From Rhizophagus irregularis (lineage: Eukaryota; Glomeromycota; Glomeromycetes; Glomerales; Glomeraceae), in NCBI RefSeq assembly GCF_026210795.1, contig NC_089442.1, positions 2,604,001 to 2,668,000 on the forward strand: 64,000 nucleotides of DNA, in the 5' to 3' direction. The position numbers and the translations under genes are program-made. Below, in pieces: positions 49,131-60,387 of this stretch (its first letter is position 1; the number at the start of each line of letters is the position of its first letter). The notes under the pieces were generated by a model that saw nothing but the letters and a program-made list of their open reading frames with translations, did not search any database and had not been told where the DNA came from.

Positions 49131-49758
49131 TCAATGACGTCGGTGAGAGCGCCCGCGCTCTCGGTGGTAGGGAGATCGAGAATGAGAGCGCCTGCGCTCT
49201 CGGTGGTGAGGAGATCGAGAATGAGAGCGCCTGCGCTCTCGGTGGTAGTAGGGGGATTGGGAGCGAGAGCGCCTGCGCTCTCTATACTCGTATGTCCTAC
49301 GATCCATCCTATTTCTCCGGGCGGCCCGGACTTATGCTTAAAACAAAGCAAGTATTAATATAAATGCAATGAATTAATGAAAAAATCAGTTAAATAATAA
49401 ATACTTACGCTCCACTCTCCAAAACTCGTCAGAGAGTTCCTGGTGGAATCTCTCGTCATGCAAAGTCGGGGTACGAGTGGGATATCCTTCAGGATTTCTG
49501 TTTATTAATCTCTCTAAATTCTCGTACCCTGACTTTAGCGCATTCCATTTCTCTCTACATTGTTTTCTAGTTGGCCTGAATATGTGGTTGTTTCGTATAT
49601 CACGAGCAATTCCACGCCATAATTGGTTTTGGTCATGTAACCTCGTTGTGGTAGAATAAGGGCTGATAGGCCCGACGATGCTGAATTAAGGTCAAAGCAG
49701 CGTCATCGGGCCATTGAATGTATACTGGAAGATTTGCGTTTAAGTTTAATGCTGCCAT
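49131..49758 (-). CDS. Myb/SANT-like DNA-binding protein with Arg/Ser-repeat tail (frameshifted)
   Basis: ATG at 49758 opens AALNLNANLPVYIQWPDDAA; after a one-base frameshift near 49637 the frame reads QNQLWRGIARDIRNNHIF, RPTRKQCREKWNALKSGYEN, LERLINRNPEGYPT and ELSDEFWRVE. This is a Myb/SANT- or trihelix-like DNA-binding domain (W..IA..I, QCREKWN.LK.GY). A GTAAGT donor at about 49408 leads to a second exon in which the 39-bp tandem repeat encodes HRERRRSHSRSPY units, ending RGRSHRRH and a stop at 49131. The Arg/Ser tail would be expected in the nucleus. Similar Myb/SANT genes are common companions of transposons. Other frames across the repeat are longer but give an implausible ESAGAL repeat. 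The frameshift means it may be a recent pseudogene. Confidence 0.6.
49140..49290. repeat. 39-bp tandem repeat with GAGAGCGCNNGCGCTCTC palindrome
   Basis: Four GAGAGCGCCTGCGCTCTC-like palindromes at about 49145, 49184, 49223 and 49265, each followed by GGTGGTGAGGAGATCGAGAA-like sequence. It is strikingly GC-rich in AT-rich surroundings. The repeat codes for the Arg/Ser tail of the gene on the minus strand. Confidence 0.85.
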
Positions 49759-50926
49759 TATTAAATATTATTAGTTTGATGGGGAAAATGTCAAGAAAAG
49801 GCTCTATATTTATAATAAATTTATTATGATTTCTTTGAGTTTATTTTTACGATGTAAACGGTCGAATATCAAGCACGAAAAGATGATAAAATTCAACCAC
49901 CAAATGTAATTATTAAATATTAAGAACGAACAAATTAATCGTGGATTGGCGTAGATGGATAAATAATTAGCCGAAAAGGATAAACATTTAGGAGGAGTAA
50001 TGATCTACATGATGTAATATTTATCAAATGATTGACAAAGAACCAATAGGATAAATAGAGTCGATCAATTGCGGCTTAGCAATCTTTAACAATAAGAACG
50101 ATTAGAAAGAATAACTATAAGCCACAAAAGATAGATTATAAGCAAAACACATGAAGCGGATTGAAAGAACATATAAAATAATGTCGGAAAGATTAAAGAA
50201 CATAAAATAATATAAAAGATAATATAAAAAGATAATACAAAGATGTTATAAAAGATAATATATATATATAAAAGATAGCATATTAAAAGATAGTGTTTTT
50301 AAAATATAGATAGTATATTAGAAAGATAGTTCAAAGATAATATGTAAAAAGAACATAAAAGATAGTATATAGATAGAATAGAAAGTAGCATAAAATTTGT
50401 ATAAAAAGAGAACGGAATTCAAAATAATTCCACAGTTCTCATCCACAGAACTCAATAAAAATATAAGTTTCATTTAATTATTTGTTAATGAAGTTTAATA
50501 TTAATTAAAGGTAATAGGTTCGCCCTAAACTTTAATTAATGTTCGCTTAATTAATTTTAATTGAATAAAATGGAAATTTAAGAAGAATTAAATATACACC
50601 ATTGAAAAGTAATAATTCGTAGCGAGAGCTATCAAAGTTTGAAATTAAAGGTAAAAGTGGATATAATTTGGGGAAAATTTGGAGAAGTTAAATTTTATTT
50701 TATATCGTTTGATGTTTTATATTACTAACGCTATTTATGTCGTGAACCAAGAATGTTGTTATTATATGTTGTTCGTTGATTATGTCGTTTGTGGATTATG
50801 TCGTTGATTATTTGCTTGTTCGTTTAATTGTTCGTTCGTTCGTTTATTCGTTCGTTCGACCATGGGAATGCCCGTTCGATGTGGCAACTCTGTAAATTGA
50901 AGACAGAGGGAATTGGGGGATCTCAA
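49759..50926. other. Upstream region of the Myb/SANT gene, low complexity
   Basis: AAAGATAATATA-type repeats fill about 50150-50400, and a TTCGTTCGTT run lies at about 50830-50860. No supported gene. Confidence 0.45.
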
Positions 50927-51300
50927 CGATCTTGTCTAAATTTTTTAGTTCTAATGCAATCATCCTTAATTAATTTATTTAACATTGAATACACACATAA
51001 TTTTTTTTTGATTTCTTTGAGTTTATTTTTACGATCTTGTCTAAATTTTTTAGTTCTAATGCAATCATCCTTAATTAATTTATTTAACAATGAATACACA
51101 CATAATTTTTTTTGATTTCTTTGAGTTTATTTTTACGATCTTGTCTAGTTCTAATGCAATCATCTTTAATTAATTTATTTAACACATATTTTTTTTTGAT
51201 TTCTTTGAGTTTATTTTTACGATCTTGCCTAAATTTTTTAGTTCTAATGCAATCATCTTTAATTAATTTATTTAACATTGAATACACTCAATTTTTTGAT
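50927..51300. repeat. Tandem repeat, 84-105-bp units, four copies
   Basis: CGATCTTGTCTAAATTTTTT starts near 50927, 51032, 51136 and 51220 (105, 104 and 84 bp apart). Each unit contains AGTTCTAATGCAATCATC, TTAATTAATTTATTTAACA and TTTGATTTCTTTGAGTTTAT. The last motif also occurs once at about 49829. Open frames across it are repeat by-products. Confidence 0.85.
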
Positions 51301-52481
51301 TTATCAATTTATTTTAAAAATATAATTATAGTAATACTGCATTAATTAATATATATAAATAAAAATAAATAAACAAATTCTATTAATAAAAAATGAGTTA
51401 AAATGTTATCTTTATACTTTATAATTATAAAATATAATATTTTAAATCACGCATGTCCTTGATTATATTTCATATTACACTGCGATGATATATTACAATT
51501 ATACTGAATTTTAAGCTAACCTTAATTTACACCGTAACAAACTTAATTTGATCTTAATTTACTCCGTTTTAGGAATATTATCGAACAATTAAACAAATGA
51601 TTAGTTGCACATGACTTGTATTATTTGAATAGTTGATACTTTATATACCGATATTTGATTACACCAATATGTATTAAAACTCTTTCCTATCAGTAATTTC
51701 ACAATTTCAATCAATATATCGGTATTTTTCAAATATCGTTGTAAGTCGACTACTGTAGATCCCATCTATTTTTTATGTAATCAATCCAGAGGCTTACACT
51801 AAATAGATATGGCTTAGTTAGATAGGATCACCACATGGTTCATTGGCTCAGTTATTTTTCCGTCAAGAGTACCAGGATCTTATAAATTTTTTTTTCTTGC
51901 GTCATCGTATCACACATAAAAATGGAAATTCAAAACGTAATATTCCATTAATTTCTTCTCACTCCTTTTCTTCTACCGATCATTTTTCTTCTCATCTTTC
52001 CATTATTTTTCTTCTCATTTCACGTATAGCCTAAAAAATATAATAAATTTGAAACCGTAAAATCGATTTGAGGTAATCTTCCATGTAAAAAAAAAATTTC
52101 ACTGAATGAAATTCGATATTGTAATAATTTATTTATATTAATTAAATTTAATTTTCGATCTTCTAGAAATCATAATTTTTAGTTTTCCCATCTCCTGATA
52201 TTTTTAACTGATCCTGCATTTTACACGATACACAATGATATTAAGATCACGTATATTTTCCAATTAAATACTACAATCATAATTACAATAGCTAAAATCT
52301 CAAAATTATATCATGATAACCTCGCCCTTTTTTTTGTTCATTCAATATTTATCATCTACTTTTTTGAGCAAGAAAGTTGCTCTACATTTTTTATTCATTC
52401 ATATTTTCTCGATAAATATCACCTACTTTTAAACAAAAAGGTTGTTCCACTTTTTTTTTCGCTCATATTTTTTTTTATATT
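51301..52481. other. Intergenic region within element B
   Basis: AT-rich. A CTTTTTTGAGCAAGAAAGTTG / CTTTTAAACAAAAAGGTTGTTCCACTTTTTT pair near 52360-52460 resembles a short duplicated motif upstream of the next gene. No supported gene. Confidence 0.4.
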
Positions 52482-52794
52482 ATGACGACTAAACGTAAAT
52501 TACCTAATAAATCGTCTGATGATAATCAAGAAATGGAAGTTGAAGGAGGTATGTAGATATAACTCTTTTGTAAATTTATAGTAAGTTTTGCTTATATAGT
52601 TATATGTAAGAAGAATAATTAATAAATACCAAAAATATGTATAATAGGATCGAAAAGAAAACAAATTACGAAAAAAAGAAGAGATATTGACATTGAGAAA
52701 GCCAATCAGTTGATGAAAAAAAGTAAAAATAGTAATAAAGAAGCTGCCGAATCTGCCGATAAAGAAGTTATAGTAGTAAATGAAAAAAGAAGTA

Positions 52795-52838
<44 letters not shown>

Positions 52839-53697
52839 AATAATGATGATGATGAGAGTAAGACGGAAGATCATAAAAAACCTGAAGTATTTCAATCAAA
52901 GTCAAATTTAGAAATAGTTGCTTGGCTCGTCGACCATCCGGAAATTTTAAGATTGGCACTAGAAATGAACAATACGGATGTTGCTATCTCATTATCCAGT
53001 AAAATTACGGACGTAAGTATTAAATTAACATGATTTTATTATGTCTAAATCTTTTAAATAATGTATTTTTAATATTTTAGGATAAAATTCGTCTATGGGA
53101 CGAAAGTGTCAAGTGTCTTTTTTTACGTGCAAGAAGTCCGCGTGGTGAAGTTTTTGATGAGTTGATAACAAAAATTTTCAAAATAAAAATACATTCGAAC
53201 GAAGCTAAAAGCTACCTCAAAAAAACCCGAAAATTTTTTATCGATTTCAGAAATAAGTTTAACCAAATTATTTTAACTTCTATAGAAGAATTTAAAGAAA
53301 TAAGAAAAAACAGGTATTTATTTAATTGTTTCGTAGCTAACCAAATAGTGCTGTTTGTATTAATTATTAATTTAATTATAGAGCATCTACTGGAAGTTTA
53401 TCTCAAAAGGAACTTATAGATTACGTTGATGAAGAATTTGTCCAAAAGATTTTAAGCCGACAGCTTGTAGCTGTTAATATTTCAGAATTAACAAGAAATG
53501 GAGGATTCAATACCTTGGTTGATTTCGTAAGAGAAACCTTTAAGGTTTCGTGGAATGGAAAAAATTTGTCCGCCGTTAAAGAATTAGATAATATGACCAA
53601 AAAATTAACGATCCCTTCTAGGAGCGGAAATAAGATCGTTGATTCTTTATCGGTAAGTTATTTTATTTATACTGTACTGATACTTCATATCCTTTAA
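52482..53697 (+). CDS. Orphan protein with basic start and poly-Asp run
   Basis: Exons 52482-52548, 52648-53012, 53081-53313 and from 53382 join in frame. The start at 52482 (MTTKRKLPNKSSDDN) and KRKQITKKRR look like nuclear-localisation sequences. A GAT microsatellite (about 52796-52845) encodes a run of about 15 Asp. Then come NLEIVAWLVDHPEILRLALE, IRLWDESVKCLFLRARSPRG and helical sequence to KIVDSLS. A GTAAGT at 53653 may be a donor with the next exon lost or unrecognised; otherwise the frame stops at 53697. Length is about 315-325 residues. I do not recognise the family. It has clean splice phases and no internal stops, unlike the decayed neighbours, so it may be a live cargo gene of element B. 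Confidence 0.65.
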
Positions 53698-55640
53698 TCA
53701 TAGTTATTAATAATAATATTAAATTATACATAGTTATAAATCTTAGCAAACGCTCTAATTTTTTTATAAAATTATGCATTTTATAACGATATTACATTGA
53801 ATAAATTTAGTAAATTTTACAAGCAAATGATAATATGAAACATCATTATTATAAACATTATACCATAATGTCGAGTGATAATAATATAAAATAAAATGGA
53901 TGTATAAAACTATAAAATGTTTGTCTAAGATATAACATTTTCAAGTTTAAAAAGTAATTGTTGTTTTGTTAAAAATGGAATGGTTATTATATGACGTTTC
54001 TTCTTTAGTATATACGGCCTAAATATCTCTATATATTTGACGTTCTTATACAGATCAAAAAGAATACATTTGCATAACATTTGCGTAAAGTAAGAACTTT
54101 AAAGTTTAAGCCAATTCTGACTGATAATTTACAAAATAACAAACACATTTCTTAAAAAAAAATTCTGAATCAGAATACTTTTCCGGTTTCCATCTTCGAT
54201 TCTGCAAAAAATTGAAAAGTTCAGGTGATAATTTAAGAAATATCCACCTATAAAGAGACTAAACAATTATCAGGTTGATCAAGTTCGTGTAATACCAAAT
54301 TTAATAAATTGTCTGATTAAATGATCGCGTATATTAAATGATCGCGTATATTATAAGGCTATAAGGCCTATTAATTCCTAAAAAGTCAATTCAACCACCA
54401 TTTTATTTAACCGCTATTTATTTGTACGTTTTTTTTTTTGAAAAAAAAAAAACTTTCTTTCTGAAAAGTAGAGTCTTCGCTCCTATACCGTTTGCCGTCG
54501 TGCATAGTGTGTTATAGGAAAAGGCGGACTTGTTTGATTGATTATATGGGCATAAGCTTATGTTATATAGGCGTAAAACTTATATAATCAGTTTGATAAC
54601 GCAATGAAAATCCTTTAATCAAGGGTTAAAATAGGCACGATGTGAAATTCTCATATATCATGAGCTCTGTCTGTTCGAAGTGTCGTTTTATATATAATTA
54701 AGTAGGCTTAAGTCGTAAGTAACTTTTTTATAACATTGATTATTGGAGAATTAAGTGGCAAAAATAATTTTTAGTTTGTAAGACTTTAACTCCATACCAA
54801 CTTGTGTGTGTTTGGCGTATATTTTATTCTTTTAGACCTTTGCGTGGGTTAGGTAGGTTGCTTTGCATTTCTTGCAGCCTATCTTCTAATGGGTTTTAGG
54901 TCCACGTTTGCCCATTTAAAATTTATTAAACAGGATGTCATTCGTCCAAACACATTGCAACGTTTGTTGATGAAGCTATGGTTGTCTAATAAAAGTTCGC
55001 TTTGCCTGGCAATTTATAGTGGATTCAATGGATCAAATTACAAACAACAATAATTTAGTCATATGAGAATTCCAGGCCAAAGAATAAGGGTGCATTGTCA
55101 AAGTTGAGAATATATTTGTATTTTTTTTTTTAAAGCCGTCATTCTCATGAACTTTTTCATTGTATCCCTAAGTTCAATGATTTTGGTAATGATGAAACTG
55201 CAGTTGTTTATAGGGGTTTCCCGCCAAACTTCTGAGGTGAATTTGTCTGGTGTTTTCGAATATACTTATCCTTTTTGCAATAGAGTCATAGCGAGTCTTC
55301 TTAAAGCGTACCTGTGACACCCCATCCAACTTGGGCAGTGTCGCTGAATCTAAAGCAAGGTACCCGGTTAATCCTCAACTTTGGGTTGATGAGTTATGAT
55401 TCTGGAGTATTAAGGCATAATGTTTTGACTTACATTACCAATTTAACTCATAATTCTAATTTATTGAATTAGTTTATTATAGATTTATTGATATTTTTTT
55501 TATCTGTTATATAATATTTAAACTAATGTATACTTTATCTGTAATTAAAATTGTTATTGTAATAAATAACCGGTAACTTAAATCTATTGAAATTAACTTT
55601 TAAATTAGATTACAAATTATTAAAATATTATAAAATTGAA
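53698..55640. other. Non-coding region of element B
   Basis: AT-rich with a T11/A12 junction near 54430-54450. GC-richer pieces at 54880-55400 look like old transposon sequence but no frame is readable. Confidence 0.4.
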
Positions 55641-56450
55641 TTTAACGATATTTGATTGATTTGATATTTTTATAGATAATATCATTTTGATATTATTTTA
55701 ATACTGAATTAATATTAAAATAATATTATATTGATATTGCATTTATTAAAAAAAATCATTATTGTTATAACAATATCAAAATGATATCGTTTCGTTATTT
55801 GTCAATATCGATTAGATAATTATAAAGTGATATCTTTACGATATCATATTGATATTGAATTAATGTTGGAACGATATCATATTAATATCGTATTTACTTC
55901 CCATTTTTCAAAAAATTCATTGTTATTATAACAATATCGAAATGATATCAATTTGATGTTTCGTCAATATCATTATGATGTCGATTAGATAATTATAAAG
56001 TGATATCTTTACGATATCATATTGATATTGAATTAATGTTGGAACAATATCATATTAATATCGTATTTACTTTCTATTTTTCATTATTGTTATAACAATA
56101 TCGAAATATCGATATGATATCGATTTGATGTTTCGTCAATATCGTTATGATGTCGATTAGATAATTATAAAGTGATATCTTTACGATATCATATTGATAT
56201 TGAATTAATGTTGGAACGATATCATATTAATATCGTATTTACTTCCCATTTTTCAAAAAATTCATTGTTGTTATAACAATATCGAAATGATATCGATCTG
56301 ATATTTTTTCAAACAAATATCTTTACGATATCATTTCGATATATTGAATTAATATTGAAATGATATCATTGCGATATCATAATGATATCATTTGCAAATC
56401 GATATCACCACGATATTTATTTAACATCATTATTATATCAATTCGGTATT
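55640..56450. repeat. ~173-bp GATATC satellite near the right end of element B
   Basis: Three long units begin GATTAGATAATTATAAAGTG near 55810, 55983 and 56155 (172-173 bp apart) and include TTTACGATATCATATTGATA, ATCATATTAATATCGTATTT and TTATAACAATATCGAAATGA. Shorter partial units flank them. Confidence 0.9.
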
Positions 56451-56499
56451 GTTTAAAAATTCAAGGTTTCTGTAAAGTATATTAGTATATCATAATTCC

Positions 56500-57095
56500 A
56501 GCCAAAAATTAACATAATTTTAGCCAAAATTATACTCAAAACTTTATTGTATCGTAACTCCGCCAATATTAATCGTAGAGAGATGATCTTACCGCCATTC
56601 GATTCGTCTTGATGAGACGGTTCTAATGGTATAAAATACATCAAAATCCAATCACTAGATTAATTTCCGAAATTAAAAAAATATTAATGGTTTTTGTGTA
56701 ATAACTCTGCCAATATTGATCCTAGAGAGACGATCTTACCGCCATTCGATTCGTCTTGATGAGACGGTTCTAATAGTATAAAATACATCGAAATCCAATC
56801 ACTAGATTAATTTCCGAAATTAAAAAATATTAATGGTTTTTGTGTAATAACTCTGCCAATATTGATCCTAGAGAGACAATCTTACTACCATTCGATTCGT
56901 CTTAATGCGACGAATCTAATGGTATAAAATACATCGAAATCCAATCACTAGATCATCTTCCGAAATTAAAAAATATTAAATGGTTTTTAAGTAGTAACTC
57001 CGTCAATATTAATCACAGAGAGATGAGCTTACCACCATTCGATTCGTCTTGATGAGGCGATTCCAACGAGCTATTAATCGTCTTTTTACAATCAC
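56500..57095. repeat. ~147-bp tandem repeat, four copies plus one outlier
   Basis: GATTCGTCTTGATGAGACGG occurs at 56601, 56748, 56894 (diverged) and 57041, 146-147 bp apart, each preceded by a CTTACCGCCATTC stretch and, in the first three copies, followed by GGTATAAAATACATC and CCAATCACTAGAT. An isolated fifth piece lies at about 57680-57750. Confidence 0.9.
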
Positions 57096-57958
57096 TAGGT
57101 ACTGAGAAATTTAGCAAAATGTTAAATGGCGCAGTAAACGTAAATCAAGAAATATAATAATGCCGATGCTTAACATTTTGTTGAATAACTCATCAGCCAG
57201 TGATCGCAAAAGGATAAAACTGGCCCATCTCCAAATTCTTTCCCTAATATTACTTCTCCACAACAACACAACTCTTCTTTGGCGTCAGTTTCTCAGGATT
57301 CCTGGATTTCTTGGATATCCTCTTCTATAATTCGGGGTGGATCTTAGATCTCGCACTTGGATTTTCTGCGCCGCTTAACAGTTCAACCTCTTAGGATTTC
57401 TTTCTGGTAACGGACTGGATTTTTGGATGTTGGATAGTTGACTCACACTGGCCTTCGGGTAAAGTTGGGGTATGCGATTCTGTAATAGTTCAGTTTTTCT
57501 TTGCTTTAAATTTATTTTAGTTTAGATTTCTTTACTTGTATGAGTCGTGAAGCTACTCTTTTTATTTTTTATTGGTTTATTTTCTTATTTTTGTAATATT
57601 GTTCGATTACTTTTCGAAGTCCAAAGTATAAATAAAAGATAAGTCATAAGACTGTTTGCACAGCAAAAGGATAAAACTACCACCATTCGATTCATCTCAG
57701 TGAGATGATTCTAACAAGCTATGATACATCTTTGTACGATTATTAGATGCCAAGTTATTTAATATATTCTTTATATAACTGTGATTATAAACGGTTCTTT
57801 TTAATATAAGATTTTTGAGGATAGGTGTGATAGTGACTATAGATAGATTGTGACTATATAGGATAGTTTTTAATAATAAAGTGTTTTGAACATTCAACTG
57901 GTGTGACTATATAGTAGAATGTGACTATAACAGGAGTGACTATAGAGGGAGTTGACTG
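57096..57958. other. Right subterminal region of element B
   Basis: Non-coding. CAAAAGGATAAAACT occurs twice (about 57208 and 57664), and GTGACTATA repeats at about 57833, 57849, 57902, 57921 and 57936 before the terminal repeat. Such clustered subterminal motifs are typical transposase-binding sites (inference). Confidence 0.55.
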
Positions 57959-57960
57959 TA

Positions 57961-60003
57961 TGCCCTTTTTTTCTATTTCTTCTTGTAATTGAGATTTTTG
58001 TGCTTTAAAATCATCTTCTAAAGATAAAATTCTATGCATACAACAATCTGTTCTAGTTATATCTTCAATTTTTAATTTACATAATTGACAATAACCAATT
58101 AATCTTTCATACCATAAATTTCTTTCAATTAAAACTTGTTTCATACCCTTAGGTTGATTTGAAAAAGTTGGATGATTAGATGGAAAAATCATTGATTGAA
58201 AAGTTTTATTTGGACCAAAATAAGTTGATCTCATTCTTGCTTATTTTCCTTCTGGATTTACATTCATATTATTAACATTTTATGCATCTTTTGCCATTGC
58301 TCCATGATTTGTATTATTATTAAAAGGAAAAATACCAATACAATTAGGATATTTTACTTCAAATATTGGAATTGCATAATTTATAACTTGATCTAATAAA
58401 TGTTCTGCTGTCCACCATCCTTCTTCATTTTTTCCAGGTTTCAAAAATTTTCTAGCTTCAATTGGAACATTAGGATTTAATATAATTTCTTCTTCTGATA
58501 ATTTTAATCTACCTATTATTTTCAATAAAAATTTACTAACCATAATTGATTTTCCTTGTCCTTTTTTTCTTAAAGGTGGATTTCCAATAGGAGCCCAAAT
58601 TATTGGTCTATCATCATTAGAATAAAATAAATATTCATCATAAGTAACTAAAATATGCATTTTTTCATTGGGTAAAAGTGATGGATTTTGTTGTATCATA
58701 TTTTCACTTTCAAAACTTGGCATAAAATTTTTATATTGTAGCATTTTATTTAAAAAAACTTTTTTATATTCAATTATATTTTCTCTTTCATGTCCATCAA
58801 AATAAATACCCTTTTTTCTTGATTGTGGTTTTAATACTGTTTTAATCCTAATTTTTTAAACCAAATACGAGAAGTTTTAATAGAAATTGATCTCTTTGAT
58901 GTTTGTAAATTCATTTGTATAAATAATACTTGATTAATAAAAGTTTGATATTCTTTTGGTGTTGTTTTTCCTCCATTTTCACGAATAAATGATAAGCTTT
59001 TTTCAATTACATCTTCATCATCAATAAAAGACTTTATTTTTTGATGACATCCTTGTAAAGATCTAGGTAATACACCAAATTGAATCCAATTTTTTGCCCA
59101 ATTTCTAATTTGCCTTGCCTTATATATTCCCTTATTATAAATTTTTTTAGCTGATTGTAAACTTGCATCTATTTAAGTTATATTATTTTGTTTATAATAT
59201 TTAAAGAATAAATGCAATGCTTTATATCTTAAATATTCATAAGCATTTATTTTTTTTTTATTGGTAGATAAAATATTTTCAAGTTTAATTAAATGCTCAT
59301 CTTTTTTAATTTCCATTTTCTCTTCAATTTCTTCTTCATTTTCCTCTTCAATTTCCTTTTCACTTTCCTCTTCACTTTCTTTTTCAGTTTCTATTTCTTC
59401 TTCAACTTCTTTTTCACTTTTATTTTCACTTTTATTTTCAAATTCCATTTCCTCTTCTTCACTTTCTTCTTCACTCTCTTTTTCAAATTCCATTTCCCCT
59501 TCTTTATTTTCTTCTTCACTTTTATTTTCAAATTCCATTTTCTCTTCTTTACTTTCTTTTTCACTTTCTTTTTCAAATTCCATTTCCTTTTCTTCATTTT
59601 CTTTTTCACTTTCTTTTTCAATTTCCATTTCATCTTCACTTTTTTCTTCACTTTCTTTTTCTATTTCCATATTATCAAAATTAAAAAAATTAGTTATTGG
59701 TTGTGATAACTTTGCAGCTTGAGTAAATTTTCCTGAAGGACCATATTTTCTAAATTTTGTTGCTCTAGAATTTCCAGTATATGTTTTTTTTATTTTATTA
59801 TGTGCATTTTTTGACCAAATTAAAGTAAAATCACTTAATTTTTGAATTCTTTCATTTATAAATTCATCATCTGAACTGTCTTCTGAATATTCACTTGATG
59901 GTATATAATCATCATCTATAATATTAAATTAACCTATATTTGAACAACCTTGTTCATTAAATCTTTTTTTTGCAGCTTTAGAACTTTTTTTTCTTCTTGG
60001 CAT
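57961..60003 (-). pseudogene. N-terminal and central part of element A's DDE transposase
   Basis: From the ATG at 60003 (MPRRKKSSKAAKKRF) the minus strand encodes a Lys-rich start, a region repeating EKESEEKSEDEMEIE-like acidic units (59173-59670), a helix-turn-helix-like part (YIDGHERE-type GIYFDGHERENIIEYKK) and catalytic sequence HILVTYDEYLFYSNDD, IWAPIGNPPLRKKGQGKSIM, NNNTNHGAMAKDA, MRSTYFGPN and PKGMKQVLIER. The first and second acidic catalytic blocks are visible. Stops (for example TAA after KDA and at 59175) and a frameshift near 58830 disable it. The frame runs to EEIEKKGI at 57961, where element B interrupts it, and resumes at 42611. Confidence 0.85.
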
Positions 60004-60387
60004 ATTGAAAAAAAAATCTGAAGTATAATGATAATCAATGTTACATTAAATGTGGCTGAAAAAAATCTGTAACACACAAATTTAAACTAGTCTCAATTTT
60101 GACTAAATTTGATTGGCATATCTAAATTACAGATTTTTAAACAGCTAAAACTTGGCCAAAATTTAATTTAAAGAAAGCTAATGGTCATATCTATAAAAAT
60201 TATTGGTTAAATTTTTTATTTTAATATGAAAAATTTTTTTTTAGGAATTTATAATCAATCAATTGTTACTATACATAGGTAGTTGAGTATAGAGGTTCTG
60301 CACTATACTTTTAAAATAGATTCCAAAAATAAGGTTAGAATTGGATGATTTATAAATACACCATATATAACCTGGTAATTACAATAC

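Larger units (their letters stand above)
42614..57958. mobile_element. Element B: ~15.3-kb TIR-bounded insertion inside element A's transposase
   Basis: The left end at 42616 reads CAGTCAACTCTCTTTATAG and the right end (complement, from 57958) reads CAGTCAACTCCCTCTATAG; about 21 of 23 bp match, continuing into GTCAC. TA lies next to both ends, with an extra TA on the left, so the exact edge is uncertain by 2 bp. Subterminal GTGACTATA motifs repeat near both ends (at least four on the right). Inside are a decayed Tnp2-like gene, a Myb/SANT-RS gene, an orphan gene and several satellite arrays. The ends look mariner/pogo-like but the internal transposase does not, so B may be a composite or a non-autonomous giant element. 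Confidence 0.75.
42082..60300 (-). mobile_element. Element A: mariner-like DNA transposon, itself split by element B
   Basis: The left end at 42082 reads CAGAACCTCTATAATAGG after TA; the right end at 60300 is the complement TATAGAGGTTCTG, followed by CA where TA would be expected. Without the 15.3-kb insert the element is about 2.87 kb, a normal size for a Tc1/mariner-type element. It carries one decayed transposase on the minus strand (60003 down to 42319). It appears to have landed in an older gene whose parts flank it. Confidence 0.75.

Noticed and set aside
49103-49358. Long open frames on both strands reading ESAGAL or RAPALSVV repeats
   Set aside because: They are alternative frames of the 39-bp repeat. 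The spliced frame from the Myb/SANT exon gives an Arg/Ser tail and is preferred.
51084-51345. Repeated LRSCLNFLVLMQSSLINLF frames
   Set aside because: Produced by the 84-105-bp tandem repeat, without a start context or domain.
59261-59722. Ser/Phe-rich plus-strand frames
   Set aside because: Complement of the Glu/Lys-rich repeat in element A's transposase.
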